Source of the DNA: an uncultured Rhodobacter sp.
Lineage (GTDB): Bacteria > Pseudomonadota > Alphaproteobacteria > Rhodobacterales > Rhodobacteraceae
Direction of reading: 5' to 3'
DNA length: 5,926 nucleotides
Assembly (NCBI GenBank): GCA_937901435.1
Contig: CALGTJ010000038.1
Coordinates: 1-5,926 of the forward strand
Every line of letters starts with the position of its first letter. The first letter of the stretch is position 1. This document shows, one piece after another, positions 5,708 to 5,926 of the stretch. The position numbers were made by a program, and so were the translations under genes. The notes beneath the pieces are model-generated. The model ran no database searches. It was given only the letters and a program-made list of their open reading frames with translations, and was not told the DNA's origin.

Positions 5708-5728
5708 CGAATTTTCGACGAAAATTCG
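5708..5728. terminator. Perfect palindromic stem-loop after dddP
   Basis: CGAATTTTC (5708-5716) and GAAAATTCG (5720-5728) are perfect 9-base arms around the 3-base loop GAC, 33 bases after the dddP stop and between two convergent genes. It is symmetric, so it can fold in both transcripts and may be a bidirectional terminator. From memory, similar GAATTTTCG-type palindromes are common between roseobacter genes, so it may also be one copy of a dispersed intergenic repeat. Confidence 0.55.
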
Positions 5729-5763
5729 CCGCACCGCAGGCGGTCGATGTCATCCCTGACCTG

Positions 5764-5926
5764 TCAGATCGGCGGCAGCCTGTCACGCAGTCGCAATACA
5801 GACGGCGCGTCGGTAAAGTCATCCAACCGGTCCAGAGGCACCCATGCCAAGGCCTGCGACTCGGTCGAGACTTGGGTCGTGTCGCGAAGGTGGTGGAAAT
5901 TTGAAGGCGGCGTAATCTCCGGGTGA
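5764..5926 (-). CDS. C-terminal end of a probable Nudix hydrolase (partial)
   Basis: Only the last 53 codons are in the window; the gene enters from the right edge and stops with TGA at 5764-5766. The frame is G/C-rich at third positions and reads as a natural C-terminus: TPPSNFHHLRD, then VSTESQALAWVPLDRLDDF, then SVLRLRDRLPPI. The E-S-x-A-x-x-W-V-P-L-D-x-L stretch is typical of the strand and helix that close a Nudix fold, which hydrolyses nucleoside diphosphates linked to another group. The Nudix box itself (GX5EX7REUXEEXGU) would lie outside the window, so the call stays tentative. It converges with dddP, about 90 bases apart, and is probably unrelated in function. Confidence 0.55.
   Translation of the reverse strand, partial: HPEITPPSNFHHLRDTTQVSTESQALAWVPLDRLDDFTDAPSVLRLRDRLPPI

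Noticed and set aside
4217..5734. Antisense open frame of 505 codons covering all of dddP
   Set aside because: A mirror of G/C-rich third positions of dddP, which is certain from its active-site residues. No recognisable domain in the antisense product.

Overview
The window reads as chromosomal DNA of a marine alphaproteobacterium of the Rhodobacterales (Roseobacter group). The reasons are high G+C with strongly G/C-biased third codon positions, a complete DddP-type DMSP lyase (a hallmark roseobacter enzyme), and a full TTAA-N7-TTAA CtrA-type box. No rRNA, tRNA, CRISPR array, insertion sequence or phage gene is visible.

Left part (1-2026, plus strand): two proteins of unknown function (103-852 and 1124-1807) that look like distant paralogues of each other. 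They share an N-terminal E-A-x-L-x-Y segment and a C-proximal GPE ... W-x9-D-x-F pattern. The first ends in a long polar tail of unlike composition, the second in a short tail built from two in-frame 12-bp duplications. A stem-loop lies after the first gene, a CtrA-type box sits just before the second, and the same 12-mer occurs upstream of both. A possible 52-residue protein with a hydrophobic C-terminal segment follows (1868-2026).

Middle (2027-4215): a 177-bp convergent intergenic region with stem-loops and a four-unit 13-bp tandem repeat. The last unit of that repeat supplies the stop codon of the next gene. A tightly coupled minus-strand pair follows: a SAM-dependent methyltransferase with a C-terminal winged-helix-like domain (4215-3010), then a DUF3445 / heme-dependent oxidative N-demethylase family protein (3007-2204). 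Only 2 nt separate them.

Right part (4216-5926): a 121-bp divergent promoter region with an inverted repeat, then dddP (4337-5674, plus strand). All six metal ligands and the proposed catalytic Asp are present. A perfect 9-bp-arm palindrome follows, then the C-terminal end of a minus-strand gene that is probably a Nudix hydrolase and runs out of the window.

How the genes may work together: DddP cleaves DMSP to DMS and acrylate. The divergent methyltransferase/N-demethylase pair suggests handling of methylated compounds (methyl transfer and oxidative demethylation) next to DMSP cleavage, but a functional link is inference from layout only. The best candidates for something undescribed are the paralogue pair with its CtrA-type box and the methyltransferase-N-demethylase couple beside dddP.
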